This document shows positions 44,659 to 54,580 of a DNA stretch of 64,000 nt, piece after piece (the first letter of the stretch is position 1; each line of letters begins with the position of its first letter). Made by a program: the position numbers and the translations under genes. The notes beneath the pieces are model-generated. The model was not told where the DNA came from, searched no databases, and saw only the letters and a program-made list of their open reading frames with translations. The DNA comes from Oscillospiraceae bacterium (GTDB taxonomy: Bacteria > Bacillota > Clostridia > Oscillospirales > Ruminococcaceae): the NCBI GenBank assembly GCA_017432285.1, contig JAFRJM010000003.1:44259-108258 (forward strand), in the 5' to 3' direction.

Positions 44659-44696
44659 AACCGCCTAAACGATCTTTTATCGTTTAGGCGGTTTTC
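44659..44696 (+). terminator. Terminator, CCGCCTAA family
   Basis: AACCGCCTAAACGAT / ATCGTTTAGGCGGTT perfect 15-bp stem with TTTT on the right and AAA on the left. Confidence 0.9.
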
Positions 44697-44840
44697 ACTA
44701 ATAACAATATTGGTTTTTGGGCAAAATAGAAAACTGTAAATATAAAGCGGTTTGTTTAATTGACTTTACAAAACAAAAGTGAAATAGTGATAGTGTATGG
44801 AATATTTTTGTTGATATTGAACAGAAAAAAGGAGGCAAAC

Positions 44841-45815
44841 ATGGGCGAATTCAGAAAAGTTATAACAAAACCTGGTGAGGTTTTGGCATATGAGACCGTT
44901 TTCGAAGAGAACCCTTATCTGCGTACCGGCGTGCCGGAGAAGATGGGAACTGTTGAAAGATTCGATTATTCGACATCTGTCTACGAAAACGGAGTGACCT
45001 ATAACAAGACGGCTTATGTATATCTGCCGTATTGCTATGACAAAGACGACAAGGACAGAAAGTACAACGTCCTGTACTTCCAGCACGGCAACACCTGCGA
45101 ACCTGCGATGTTCGCAATAGGCGGAAATAAGTATATGTTCGATATGCTGTTTGATTCCGGTGAGCTTGATCCCTGCATCATAGTTTTTGTTACATACTAT
45201 ATGGATCCAATGCGTGATGCAGATGTCCGTATTCAGACCGGCCTTGCAGAGGCAGGAGACGGACGCACGCCAGGTATCCCTATGCTTTATTACAAAGAGA
45301 TCTTAACAGACATCGTTCCTGCCGTGGAGATGAAGTACAACACTTATCTGGTAGATCCGTCAGAAGAGGGGATCATATCCACAAGAGATCACCGTGCATT
45401 CTCAGGCTATTCTAGAGGTTCCGCATGGACATGGCGCATGTTCCACTACGCTTTCCCGTATTTCAGATGGTTCTGCCCGACCAGCGCAGGAATTCCCGGA
45501 AAAGCGCCTCAGTTGCCGGTACCTGGTCAACGTCTGCGTATGGAGATCCCCAAAGAGGAATACATTGATTATATTACAGCTCCTATTAAAGCAAATCCTG
45601 ATCTTCCGTTCTTCATTTATGCTGCAAGCGGCGGAAAGACGGACGCTTTTTGGATGCGTGACCAGATCAAGACACTGACCGAGCTGCCGGAGTTCTCATA
45701 CGGATCAGATCCGAAGAAGAACAACATTCTGTATGCTTTGTCAGATTACTATCATACTGACTATCTGATTCCTTACTATTTCTGGAACTATCTGAAGGTC
45801 CTTTTCAAGGTTTAA
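44841..45815 (+). CDS. Array esterase C (alpha/beta hydrolase)
   Basis: 324 residues with GYSRG, GGKTDAFW and YHTDYL. The variable segment reads GKAPQLPVPGQRLRMEIP. First gene of the tight run 44.8-51.0 kb, which continues without terminators through hydrolase H and esterases D, E, F and G. ATG 44841 has AAAGGAGG 7 nt upstream; the frame is open 27 codons earlier but without SD. Confidence 0.85.
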   Translation: MGEFRKVITKPGEVLAYETVFEENPYLRTGVPEKMGTVERFDYSTSVYENGVTYNKTAYVYLPYCYDKDDKDRKYNVLYFQHGNTCEPAMFAIGGNKYMFDMLFDSGELDPCIIVFVTYYMDPMRDADVRIQTGLAEAGDGRTPGIPMLYYKEILTDIVPAVEMKYNTYLVDPSEEGIISTRDHRAFSGYSRGSAWTWRMFHYAFPYFRWFCPTSAGIPGKAPQLPVPGQRLRMEIPKEEYIDYITAPIKANPDLPFFIYAASGGKTDAFWMRDQIKTLTELPEFSYGSDPKKNNILYALSDYYHTDYLIPYYFWNYLKVLFKV

Positions 45816-45866
45816 TGTGATCTTTTCATCTCAATCTTCATATTTCCGGTGAAAGGGGTTTGATCG

Positions 45867-46898
45867 ATGGAAGATCAGAGACTGAGCAGATTTACTGAGG
45901 AATTCAGATCCGCAAACGAATATGTTCTGGATCCGGGCCGATTCACAAAAGAGACTTTCGATCCGTACAACAGCCTTGTGACTCTCATCACTCTTGAGGT
46001 CGAGTTTTATGACTTTCCAAGAGAAGGTGATGTAGTGCAGAAGCAGCTTGATGAGTTGGAAGAGCTGAGAAAGAAACTGGTTCCTGATGAAGACGGTATC
46101 AAGGCATGGGATATATGGGGAGAAAAAGTTCCTACATACGGTGAAGTAGGTAGTTTCGAACTGACATATACAAACCCGGATTTCCGTCCTCTGCTGGTGC
46201 CGTATCTTTGTGAGAACCAGGATGAAGTAAAAGGAAACATTATCGCTATTGCAGGTGGCGGGTATGTCATGCGCTGCAACGCATATGAAGGGTTCAACAT
46301 CGCAGAATACTACAGAGATCATGGGTACAACGCATATGTTCTTCAGAGACGTATAACTCCGTATCACCCTGTAAATGCGCACCTGGATCTGCAGCGTGCA
46401 ATAAGGTTCGTGAGAGCAAATTCGGAGAAATATGGAATCGGCAACACGGATCATATTGCTGCTGTCGGTTTTTCCGGCGGAGGAGCCACGATCTATGGAA
46501 CTATGATGAGCCATTATGGACATATTCTGCCTGATCAGTTTGATCCATCTTATTGTCCGGACGATGTCGACAGTATCGATTCTGACCTGCAGGCTGCTTT
46601 GTTCATCTACGGCACAGGAAGAAGTATAAAGGGAACGGATAACTGCAACATACCCCCAGCGTTCATGGTTACCGGTGAAATGGATGAATACCATGCAGAC
46701 GTCGACTCGGTAACAAGATATATGGAGATGAAGGAAGCGGGAATAAACGCGGAACTTCATATTTTCTCTGATCAGCATCATGGATTCGGTCTTGGCGACG
46801 GCAACTGCGACAGCATGAGATCGGAACCGCATCGGATCCCTGGCGTGGAGGAATGGCCTGAAATGTCTCTGGCATTTCTTGAGCGTACTTTTTCTTAA
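45867..46898 (+). CDS. Alpha/beta hydrolase H inside the esterase array
   Basis: 343 residues, not a paralog of A-G. Alpha/beta hydrolase of the acetylesterase/BD-FAE type: nucleophile Ser in GFSGGG, oxyanion block AIAGGGYVM, Asp in TGEMDEY and His in DQHHGFGLG. An N-terminal extension of about 60 residues precedes the fold. No signal peptide. AAAGGGG precedes ATG 45867. Inserted between esterases C and D with short gaps (51 and 34 bp), so co-transcribed; likely a partner acting on the same compounds, for example removing acetyl groups. Confidence 0.85.
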   Translation: MEDQRLSRFTEEFRSANEYVLDPGRFTKETFDPYNSLVTLITLEVEFYDFPREGDVVQKQLDELEELRKKLVPDEDGIKAWDIWGEKVPTYGEVGSFELTYTNPDFRPLLVPYLCENQDEVKGNIIAIAGGGYVMRCNAYEGFNIAEYYRDHGYNAYVLQRRITPYHPVNAHLDLQRAIRFVRANSEKYGIGNTDHIAAVGFSGGGATIYGTMMSHYGHILPDQFDPSYCPDDVDSIDSDLQAALFIYGTGRSIKGTDNCNIPPAFMVTGEMDEYHADVDSVTRYMEMKEAGINAELHIFSDQHHGFGLGDGNCDSMRSEPHRIPGVEEWPEMSLAFLERTFS

Positions 46899-46932
46899 AT
46901 TGAAATAATTAATTATAAAAGGAGAGGGAGCA

Positions 46933-47907
46933 ATGGGTGAGTTCAGAAAAGTTATAACAAAACCAGGTGAAGTCCTGGCTTATGAGACCGTTTTCGAAGA
47001 GAACCCCTATCTGCGTACCGGCGTGCCGGAGAAGATGGGAACTGTAGAGAGATTTGACTATTCAACATCTGTCTATGAAAACGGAGTGACCTATAACAAG
47101 ACGGCTTATGTATATCTGCCGTATTGCTATGACAAGGATGACAAGGACAGAAAGTACAATGTCCTGTACTTCCAGCACGGCAACACCTGCGAGCCGGCAA
47201 TGTTTGCGATAGGCGGAAACAAGTACATGTTCGACATGCTGTTCGATTCCGGCGAGCTGGATCCGTGCATCATAGTATTCATCACATACTACATGGATCC
47301 GATGCGTGATGCAGACGCCCGTATCCAGACGGGTATGGCAGAAGCGGGAGACGGTATCTGGGAAGGGATCCCTCCGTTCTATTACAAGGAGATCCTTCAA
47401 GACATCGTTCCGGGCATTGAGATGAAATACAACACATATCTAACAGATCCTTCTGCCGAAGGCATCAAGGCCACCAGAGATCACAGAGCGTTCTCCGGTT
47501 ATTCCAGAGGCTGTATGTGGACATGGCGCATGTTCTACTATGCCTTTGAATATTTCAGATGGTTCTGCCCGACCAGCGGCATGATTCCGTTTATCAATCC
47601 AACACCTATTCATGTTGGTGAGCGTCCTAATTTCACAGCCCCGGATGATGAGGCGATAGAATTTATCACTACTCCTATTAAGAATAATCCGGATCTGCCG
47701 TTTTTCATTTATGCTGCAAGCGGCGGCAAAATAGACGCGAGTGACATGCGCAAGCAGATGAAGTTGATTACCGAGCTGCCGGAGTTCTCATACGGATCAG
47801 ATCCGACAAAGAACAACATCCTTTATGCTTTGTCTGATTATTATCACACAGACTATCTGATCCCGTATTATATGTGGAACTATCTGAAGATCATTTTTAA
47901 AGCGTAA
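46933..47907 (+). CDS. Array esterase D (alpha/beta hydrolase)
   Basis: 324 residues, GYSRG, GGKIDASD and YHTDYL. The first 120 residues almost match C. Variable segment INPTPIHVGERPNFTAP. Tip of the helix near the pocket reads MIPF where others have GG. SD AAAAGGAGAGG, ATG 46933. Ends with MWNYLKIIF, where others have FWNYL. Confidence 0.85.
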   Translation: MGEFRKVITKPGEVLAYETVFEENPYLRTGVPEKMGTVERFDYSTSVYENGVTYNKTAYVYLPYCYDKDDKDRKYNVLYFQHGNTCEPAMFAIGGNKYMFDMLFDSGELDPCIIVFITYYMDPMRDADARIQTGMAEAGDGIWEGIPPFYYKEILQDIVPGIEMKYNTYLTDPSAEGIKATRDHRAFSGYSRGCMWTWRMFYYAFEYFRWFCPTSGMIPFINPTPIHVGERPNFTAPDDEAIEFITTPIKNNPDLPFFIYAASGGKIDASDMRKQMKLITELPEFSYGSDPTKNNILYALSDYYHTDYLIPYYMWNYLKIIFKA

Positions 47908-47950
47908 TAAAATATTCAAAACATATGACAAATTGAAAAGGAGGCAAAAA

Positions 47951-48937
47951 ATGGGCGAATTCAGAAAAGTGATCACAAAACCCGGTGAGGTTTTGGCTTA
48001 TGAGACCGTTTTCGAAGAGAATCCTTATCTTAGGACCGGCGTGCCGGAGAAGATGGGAACTGTAGAGAGATTTGACTATTCAACATCTGTCTATGAAAAC
48101 GGAGTGACCTATAACAAAACGGCTTATGTATATCTGCCGTATTGCTACGACAAGGATGACAAGGACAGAAAGTACAATGTCCTGTACTTCCAGCACGGCA
48201 ACACCTGCGAGCCGGCAATGTTTGCGATAGGCGGAAACAAGTACATGTTCGACATGCTGTTTGATTCCGGCGAGCTGGATCCGTGCATCATAGTATTCAT
48301 CACATACTACATGGATCCGATGCGTGATGCTGATTCCCGTATCCAGACCGGTTTCGCTGAAGCAGGAGACGGACTGTATGCAGGCATTCCTCCGTTCTAT
48401 TACAAGGAGATTCTTAAAGATATCGTTCCTGCTGTGGAGATGAAATACAACACGTATCTCACAGATCCTTCAGATGAAGGCCTCATAGCCACAAGGGATC
48501 ATCGTGCTTTCTCCGGATACTCCAGAGGTTCGATGTGGACCTGGAGAATGTTCCATTATGCATTCCCGTATTTCAGATGGTTCTGTCCGACCAGCGGCGG
48601 TATCCCAGGCGGTGAACCCAAACCGTTTGATCCTAACTTCCGCCCTGGAACCCGTCCGTTACCAGTGGTTCCTGATGAAGAAGTTATCAAGTATATGACT
48701 GAGCCTATAAAGGCAAACCCCGGTCTGCCGTTCTTCATCTATGCTGCGAGCGGCGGTATGAGAGATGGCCCGGGAATGCGCAAGCAGATCAAGCTTCTTT
48801 CGGAGCAGCCGGAATTCTCATATGGATCAGATCCTTCGAAGAACAATCTTCTGTATTCTCTGTCTGACTACTATCACACAGACTATCTGATCCCGTACTA
48901 TTTCTGGAACTATCTGAAGGTCATTTTCAAAATATAA
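47951..48937 (+). CDS. Array esterase E (alpha/beta hydrolase)
   Basis: 328 residues, slightly longer because the variable segment is extended and proline-rich (GGEPKPFDPNFRPGTRPLP). Triad motifs GYSRG, GGMRDGPG, YHTDYL are kept. Shares KQIKLLSEQPEFSYG with A and differs from D there, which suggests mosaic exchange between copies. AAAAGGAGG precedes ATG 47951. Confidence 0.85.
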   Translation: MGEFRKVITKPGEVLAYETVFEENPYLRTGVPEKMGTVERFDYSTSVYENGVTYNKTAYVYLPYCYDKDDKDRKYNVLYFQHGNTCEPAMFAIGGNKYMFDMLFDSGELDPCIIVFITYYMDPMRDADSRIQTGFAEAGDGLYAGIPPFYYKEILKDIVPAVEMKYNTYLTDPSDEGLIATRDHRAFSGYSRGSMWTWRMFHYAFPYFRWFCPTSGGIPGGEPKPFDPNFRPGTRPLPVVPDEEVIKYMTEPIKANPGLPFFIYAASGGMRDGPGMRKQIKLLSEQPEFSYGSDPSKNNLLYSLSDYYHTDYLIPYYFWNYLKVIFKI

Positions 48938-48988
48938 GATGATCTACAAAAACGCATAGTATTATTGAAATATACAAGGAGATTTAAA

Positions 48989-49942
48989 ATGGGCGAATTC
49001 AGAAAAGTGATCAGCAAACCGGGTGAGATCATCGATTTTGAGACAGTGTTTGAAGAAAACCCTTATATCAGGACCGGTGTCCCGACGAAAAAAGGAACCG
49101 TAGAAAGAGTGGATTATACCACTTCTGTTTACGAGGACGGAAAGACTTATGAGAAGTACTGCTATGTTTACCTTCCGTATGGATATGATCCGGAAGATAA
49201 GAGTAAGAAGTACAATGTCCTGTATTTCCAGCACGGCAACACATGCGAGCCTTCGATTTTCGCCATCGGCGGCAACAAACCCATGATCGACATGCTGTTC
49301 GAGTCAGGCAAATATGAACCCTGTATCATGGTAAGCATCACATATTATATGGATGCTATGGGTGATTCAGCAGAAAGACTCATCACCGGCATGGTTCCTG
49401 CAGGAGACGGCGGCTGGCCGCACATGAAACCGAACTATCACAGGGAAGTTCTCGAGGATATCATTCCTGCAGTCGAGATGAAGTACAACACCTATCTCAC
49501 GGATTCTTCAGCTGAAGGGATCAAGGCAACGAGAGATCACCGTGCATTCTCCGGATATTCAAGAGGATGCGTCATGACATGGAGAATGCTCTACTATGCA
49601 TTCGAGTATTTCAGATGGTTCCTTCCAATGAGCTGTGTGACACGCGGTGAGCATGTTATCGGTGATCCTATCACCAGAGAAGAAGCGGTAGAGTACATCA
49701 CCACTCCTATCAAAGCTCATCCTGAACTTCCGTTCTTCATCTATGCAACCAACGGCGGCAAGGAAGATGTTGTGGAAATGAACGAGCAGATGAAACTGCT
49801 TACCAGAGAGGATTGTTTCTCATACGGAACAGATCCTGAAAAGAACAATATCTACTTCTCAGTGTCTGACTTCTATCACACAGACTTCCTGGTACCGTAT
49901 TATTATTGGAACTCATTTAATGTTCTGTTCAAAGGTATATGA
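48989..49942 (+). CDS. Array esterase F, most divergent copy
   Basis: 317 residues. Keeps GYSRG, GGKED and YHTDFL but differs throughout: VPTKKGTVERVDYTTS, YLPYGYDPEDKSKK, MIDMLFESGKYEPC. The variable segment is short (RGEHVIGDP) and the pocket helix reads FLPMSCV instead of FCPTSGG. Probably the oldest branch of the array. SD AAGGAG, ATG 48989. Confidence 0.85.
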   Translation: MGEFRKVISKPGEIIDFETVFEENPYIRTGVPTKKGTVERVDYTTSVYEDGKTYEKYCYVYLPYGYDPEDKSKKYNVLYFQHGNTCEPSIFAIGGNKPMIDMLFESGKYEPCIMVSITYYMDAMGDSAERLITGMVPAGDGGWPHMKPNYHREVLEDIIPAVEMKYNTYLTDSSAEGIKATRDHRAFSGYSRGCVMTWRMLYYAFEYFRWFLPMSCVTRGEHVIGDPITREEAVEYITTPIKAHPELPFFIYATNGGKEDVVEMNEQMKLLTREDCFSYGTDPEKNNIYFSVSDFYHTDFLVPYYYWNSFNVLFKGI

Positions 49943-49983
49943 GAGTCTATTGACCGCTTTTTGCTGTTTGAGAGGTGAATAAT

Positions 49984-50961
49984 ATGAAAGAATACAGAAA
50001 AGTAATAACAAAGCCCGATGAGGTTTTACCTTACGAGGTCGTATTCGAAGAGAACCCCTATCTGCGTACCGGTGTGCCGGAGAAGATGGGGACAGTAGAG
50101 AGATTTGACTACACGACATCCGTCTATGAGAATGGCGTAACCTATAAAAAGACAGCATATGTATATCTGCCATACTGCTATGACAAAGATGACAAGGACA
50201 GAAAGTACAATGTCATGTATTATCAGCACGGCAACTACTGCGAGCCTGCGATGTTCGCGGTAGGCGGAAACAAGTATATGTTCGATATGCTGTTTGATTC
50301 CGGTGAGCTTGATCCCTGTATCATCGTTTTCATAACATACTATATGGATCCGATGGGCGAGGCAGATGAGAGGACGCAGACAGGTGGAATTACTGCAGGC
50401 GACGGCTGGACAGAAGGAATCCCGGGGAATTATTACAAAGAGATCGCGCAGGACATCATTCCTGGCGTAGAGATGAAATATAACACTTATCTTACTGACC
50501 CGTCAGAAGAGGGTGTCATAGCATCGAGAGACCACCGCGCACTTGTAGGGTATTCCAGAGGAACTGTATGGACATGGAGAATGTTCCACTATGGATTCCC
50601 TTACTTCAGATGGTGGTGCCCGACGAGCGGATTCGTTGTATGCGATAAACCTGTTCCGATGCCTCCGGGAAGTGGTCCGATGCCGGTCATCTCTGATGAG
50701 GAGGTCATAGATTACATCACAGCTCCGCTCAAAGAGTATCCTGATCTTCCGTTCTTTATCTATGCAGCGTGCGGCGGCAAGATGGACGGTGGCCCCTGGA
50801 TGCGCAATCAGATCAAGCTTCTGACTACATTGCCGCAGTTCTCATACGGATCAGATCCTTCGAAGAACAATATCTTCCTGTCTCTTTCTGATTATTATCA
50901 CACTGACTATCTGATCCCGTATTATATGTGGAACTATCTGAAAGTGATCTTCAAACTATAA
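49984..50961 (+). CDS. Array esterase G (alpha/beta hydrolase)
   Basis: 325 residues, starts MKEYRKV where others have MGEFRK. Triad motifs GYSRG, GGKMDGGPW, YHTDYL. Like B it has WWCPTSG and a variable segment DKPVPMPPGSGPMPV. In the oxyanion region YYQHGNYCEP it differs from the YFQHGNTCEP of A-E. I use ATG 49984 with GAGAGGTG upstream rather than GTG 49975. Last gene of the run; a strong bidirectional terminator follows. Confidence 0.85.
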   Translation: MKEYRKVITKPDEVLPYEVVFEENPYLRTGVPEKMGTVERFDYTTSVYENGVTYKKTAYVYLPYCYDKDDKDRKYNVMYYQHGNYCEPAMFAVGGNKYMFDMLFDSGELDPCIIVFITYYMDPMGEADERTQTGGITAGDGWTEGIPGNYYKEIAQDIIPGVEMKYNTYLTDPSEEGVIASRDHRALVGYSRGTVWTWRMFHYGFPYFRWWCPTSGFVVCDKPVPMPPGSGPMPVISDEEVIDYITAPLKEYPDLPFFIYAACGGKMDGGPWMRNQIKLLTTLPQFSYGSDPSKNNIFLSLSDYYHTDYLIPYYMWNYLKVIFKL

Positions 50962-50995
50962 GGTAGCAATCTGTTTTAAAGAAACACAAAACAAA

Positions 50996-51032
50996 AGCAC
51001 CTGGAATACAGTACGAACTGTATCCAGGTGCT
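50996..51032. terminator. Bidirectional terminator
   Basis: AGCACCTGGA-ATACAGT / ACTGTAT-CCAGGTGCT, loop ACGA, between the convergent esterase G and MFS genes. Confidence 0.9.
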
Positions 51033-51048
51033 GTTTCTACATTAGAAA

Positions 51049-52224
51049 TTATTCTTCGGGATAGTGAATTCCCTTATTCTTTGCAACCCAGATAATCATG
51101 ATCAAGATTGAGGCCGCCATGGGGAGAGTGCTATACAAGAACAGTTTGGAGTAGCCGACAGCTTCAGCTATCCGTCCGTTTATCATACCGCCTAAAGTAG
51201 TTCCTCCGTCATAACCTATATAACAGGATGAACTTGCAGCGCCTCTTCTGCTGGCCGGTGTGAGTTTCATGACCAATGCCTGAAGCAAAGTGTGGGCAGA
51301 TGAGAATCCTGCAGCGCTTAGCACGGCGCAGAACCAAAGCTCCCATTTTGAGGAGACATTGGATATCAGCAGAAAATACACAATATAGATCATGAAACAG
51401 GGGATAATGACTTTGGGCATTCCGTATTTATCTGAAAGAGTTCCGGTAAGAGGTCTGAACAAGACAAGACATATAGCACTGATAGTGTAATAGAAACTTA
51501 CGCCTTCAATACCTCTGTCAGTTGCGTGTAGAACAAGGAAACTGGATACCGCAGATGAGGATATGGCTAACAGGAACAGAAGACATACAGGAACTGTCGC
51601 TTCAACAGCAAAGATGGAATGCAGATTGATGCGGAAAGGCTTTCTCTCATGCTCGCTGTAATCCATTAGGAATCCCATGCTGGCAGCAAGAACAATAAGG
51701 AATCCGGAAACGAAGTAGACAAATCTATATCCAAACTGCTCTGAGAGGCTCAACCCTATTCCTGGGGCCAGAGCCTGAGGCAGAACATTGCTTAAAGTGT
51801 ATGTTGCAACACCGCTGGAGAGCTTTTCTTTTGGAATGGATCCGGAAGCCATAGCAAGACAGAGAGCGGCCTGGCTGCCGTATGTTATTCCGTGCAGCAT
51901 CCTGAAAAAGATGACCCAGCCTATGCTCGTCGCGGAGCCATAACCAAACATGCAGAGCGCATTGCCAAAAGTCAGAAAGATGAACAGAATCTTCTTGTTA
52001 AATGCATCTATAGCAGGTCCGGAAACCGGTCTTGCAGCAAGTGCTACCAAATAAAAAGCACTGGACACAAATCCGATCAGCGTATCAGTAGCACCCATAG
52101 AACGGCTATACAGCGGAAGAAGGGTATTTACCATATAAACTCCCGCAGATGAGAGCATATGGGAGACAAATAAAAGTATGAAGTTTCTTGTCCATATACT
52201 GGACTCGTTTTTGCTTAGATCCAT
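51049..52224 (-). CDS. MFS transporter
   Basis: 391 residues with twelve predicted membrane helices; family motif in the helix 8-9 loop reads TGTLSDKYGMPK. Short N-terminus (MDLSKNESSIWTRNF). Lies convergent to the esterase array and divergent from the GH2 gene, so it could import the substrates of these enzymes or export products; the cargo cannot be read. SD GAGAG about 9 nt before the start. Confidence 0.85.
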   Translation of the reverse strand: MDLSKNESSIWTRNFILLFVSHMLSSAGVYMVNTLLPLYSRSMGATDTLIGFVSSAFYLVALAARPVSGPAIDAFNKKILFIFLTFGNALCMFGYGSATSIGWVIFFRMLHGITYGSQAALCLAMASGSIPKEKLSSGVATYTLSNVLPQALAPGIGLSLSEQFGYRFVYFVSGFLIVLAASMGFLMDYSEHERKPFRINLHSIFAVEATVPVCLLFLLAISSSAVSSFLVLHATDRGIEGVSFYYTISAICLVLFRPLTGTLSDKYGMPKVIIPCFMIYIVYFLLISNVSSKWELWFCAVLSAAGFSSAHTLLQALVMKLTPASRRGAASSSCYIGYDGGTTLGGMINGRIAEAVGYSKLFLYSTLPMAASILIMIIWVAKNKGIHYPEE

Positions 52225-52409
52225 ATAAGTCTCTCGATTCTATATAATAGCAGCAGACTGGGATATACTGTTTTGCTGCACTCAAATAATTGTACCATAA
52301 CGGGACAAAGAAATGGAGTGCCGGACTTTCCGGGTGTGTTAAAATGTGATTATATTACTGCTTTGAAAATACAGTATTTGCCGAGAAGAAATGCCCGGAG
52401 GAATAGGCT

Positions 52410-54548
52410 ATGAGAATTGATTTGAGAAACGGATGGCAGGTTCTGCAGGATGTTCATGACAACGGTGAGAACTGCAGATTACAGGAAAGAACAGGGGCAA
52501 ATACGGATATAGGGGAAGCACTCTCAGATTGGGAACCTTTGAAGGAACTCAAGCAACTCCAACTGATTTTCGATGAGCACCCTTATTACGGAAGGCAGCT
52601 TCGGTATTTCAATCAGGCGCCATGGTGGTACAGAAAGTTCATAACTGTTCCGGATACTAGGTACGGGCGGTATATCCTTCATTTCTCGAACGTTGACCAG
52701 TACTGCAAAGTGTGGTTCAACGGACAGTTCGTTTCCGAGCATGAAGGGTATATGCTGGCTTTCGATCTGGATGTGACACCTTATATAAAGTTAGGTAAGG
52801 AGAACCTTCTTGTCGTCAAAGTGTGGTCCCCATGGGATTCTGAAGTAGAAAACGACAATTTTGGTTCCCGGACATTCCGTATCGAAAGGCGGATGGTGAA
52901 GGGGACTTACGAGCATGCGGACGGATTTATCCAGCGAGATGTCAATCCGATAGGGATCTACGGAGAAGTATATCTCGAGATGTACGATGAGGTGCGCCTT
53001 TGTGATCCCGATATACGATATGACCTGGATCTTTCATCAAAAACAGCAATAGTAACGGCGGAGTCAGGCATCGATATGGTGCTTGATGGCGAATATACTG
53101 CTTCTATAGTGATCTCGGACCTTGAAGATGGAAATGAAATTCTACGCTTGGAACAGCCTCTTTCAGGCGATCAGCTGATGATGTCAGGACAAACACTGCC
53201 GCTTGATCTCTGGTCTGTGTGGGATCAGGGAAAGCCTAATCTTTATAAGGCCAGTCTGAAGGTTAGCAATGGACAAAGGGTCTGTGATGAGTACTCGATC
53301 GTTCTTGGATTCCGTACTATAGAGCTGGTGCGCGACAGGGAAAAGACGCAGGCGGTACTTAATGGAAGACCTTTCTATATCCGCGGCACATCGTATTTTC
53401 CGGATGTATATATCTCGAACATGACGGAGGAGAAGTACCGCAGAGATCTTCTGCGCATCAGGGAAGCGGGATTTAATCTGATTCGTGTACATGTACACGT
53501 AGAGCAGCCTGCTTTCTACGAGATCTGTACAGAGCTTGGTATCGGAGTTATGCAGGACAGTGAGTTCAACTGGGCTCATCCCACAGAAAGATCATATGAG
53601 GACAGGTTCGTAGATATTTATTCAAAAACGATACGTATGCTTAAGCATCACACTGCTATCTTCTTCTGGGTATGCCTGAATGAACCTGGATTCATGACTC
53701 CAGCAGGAATGCACTGTGATCTGATGGATGTCTCTCCGGGACCTGCTCTTTATGAGAACGCAAGGAGGATCGATCCGAGCAGAAGCGTTATAAAGGGTTC
53801 ATGCTGGGAAGAGGATCTGTTAAGCGGAGATTCGCATAACTATCTGGGTTCTCTGGTTGCAGAGGATACCCATTACAGTGATATCTACGGGACGGTAGAA
53901 AAGTTCAACACAGAATACGGCTTCGATGCTCCTCCTGAAGCTGATGTGCTGGCTACAGATCCCCGTTTGTACAAGAGGCTGGAACAACTGATCCCCAATA
54001 TTGACGAGATACAGGAATATCAATACAAGCTGCTCAAATACTACACGGAACATTACCGTATGCAGAAGCACTCACCCAACAACGGATACATCCAGTTCCT
54101 CTTCAGCGATCTTTGCCTTCAGAGCTTCTATGGCATTTACGATCATCTCGGAAATCCCAAGAAGGGCTTGAAGGCGATGGAGGAAAGCAACAAACCTGTC
54201 GGGATCTTCCTGAAGTATTTCAAAGATCTGGATGAGATACATCTTGTGAACGATCTGCCTTCAGCACTTGGGGAAGTGACCGTGGCATGGTGTGTAAGCG
54301 ATGAAAATGGAACTATACTTTGTTCAGGCGAAAAGACCATAGATGTTCCTGAGGACTGCAATATAACCGTATACAGATTTGAAGAGAGTTTTCCGAATGC
54401 AGATACATGTGTTTTATCAGTGATGCAGAACGGAAAAACACTTTGCTGCAACGAGTATCACGATCTGTTGAAGATGCCCCCTCACGTAAAGGGCCATCCC
54501 AGTAGACTGGATCATGAGATTGGATGCAGGCTGTATTGGGCAGAATAA
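52410..54548 (+). CDS. Glycoside hydrolase family 2
   Basis: 712 residues. N-terminal jelly-roll sugar-binding domain, Ig-like middle domain, then the TIM barrel with acid/base Glu425 in CLNEPG and nucleophile Glu502 in NTEYG; their spacing of 77 fits GH2. Activities in the family include beta-galactosidase, beta-glucuronidase and beta-mannosidase; the motifs do not decide among them. No signal peptide, so substrates must be imported. GGAGGAAT precedes ATG 52410. The C-terminal Ig-like part (about 610-712) is unusual in length but not identified. Confidence 0.9.
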   Translation: MRIDLRNGWQVLQDVHDNGENCRLQERTGANTDIGEALSDWEPLKELKQLQLIFDEHPYYGRQLRYFNQAPWWYRKFITVPDTRYGRYILHFSNVDQYCKVWFNGQFVSEHEGYMLAFDLDVTPYIKLGKENLLVVKVWSPWDSEVENDNFGSRTFRIERRMVKGTYEHADGFIQRDVNPIGIYGEVYLEMYDEVRLCDPDIRYDLDLSSKTAIVTAESGIDMVLDGEYTASIVISDLEDGNEILRLEQPLSGDQLMMSGQTLPLDLWSVWDQGKPNLYKASLKVSNGQRVCDEYSIVLGFRTIELVRDREKTQAVLNGRPFYIRGTSYFPDVYISNMTEEKYRRDLLRIREAGFNLIRVHVHVEQPAFYEICTELGIGVMQDSEFNWAHPTERSYEDRFVDIYSKTIRMLKHHTAIFFWVCLNEPGFMTPAGMHCDLMDVSPGPALYENARRIDPSRSVIKGSCWEEDLLSGDSHNYLGSLVAEDTHYSDIYGTVEKFNTEYGFDAPPEADVLATDPRLYKRLEQLIPNIDEIQEYQYKLLKYYTEHYRMQKHSPNNGYIQFLFSDLCLQSFYGIYDHLGNPKKGLKAMEESNKPVGIFLKYFKDLDEIHLVNDLPSALGEVTVAWCVSDENGTILCSGEKTIDVPEDCNITVYRFEESFPNADTCVLSVMQNGKTLCCNEYHDLLKMPPHVKGHPSRLDHEIGCRLYWAE

Positions 54549-54580
54549 GCAATTATTTATAGCCAGATAGGAGAAGAAAA

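Noticed and set aside
45831-46832. Minus-strand frame of 333 codons opposite hydrolase H
   Set aside because: It mirrors a gene with an intact GFSGGG hydrolase fold and has no motif or SD of its own.
42565-50961. Assembly artefact producing repeated esterase genes
   Set aside because: Intergenic regions, variable segments and copy F differ clearly, and hydrolase H is inserted between copies; near-identity is limited to the N-terminal part.
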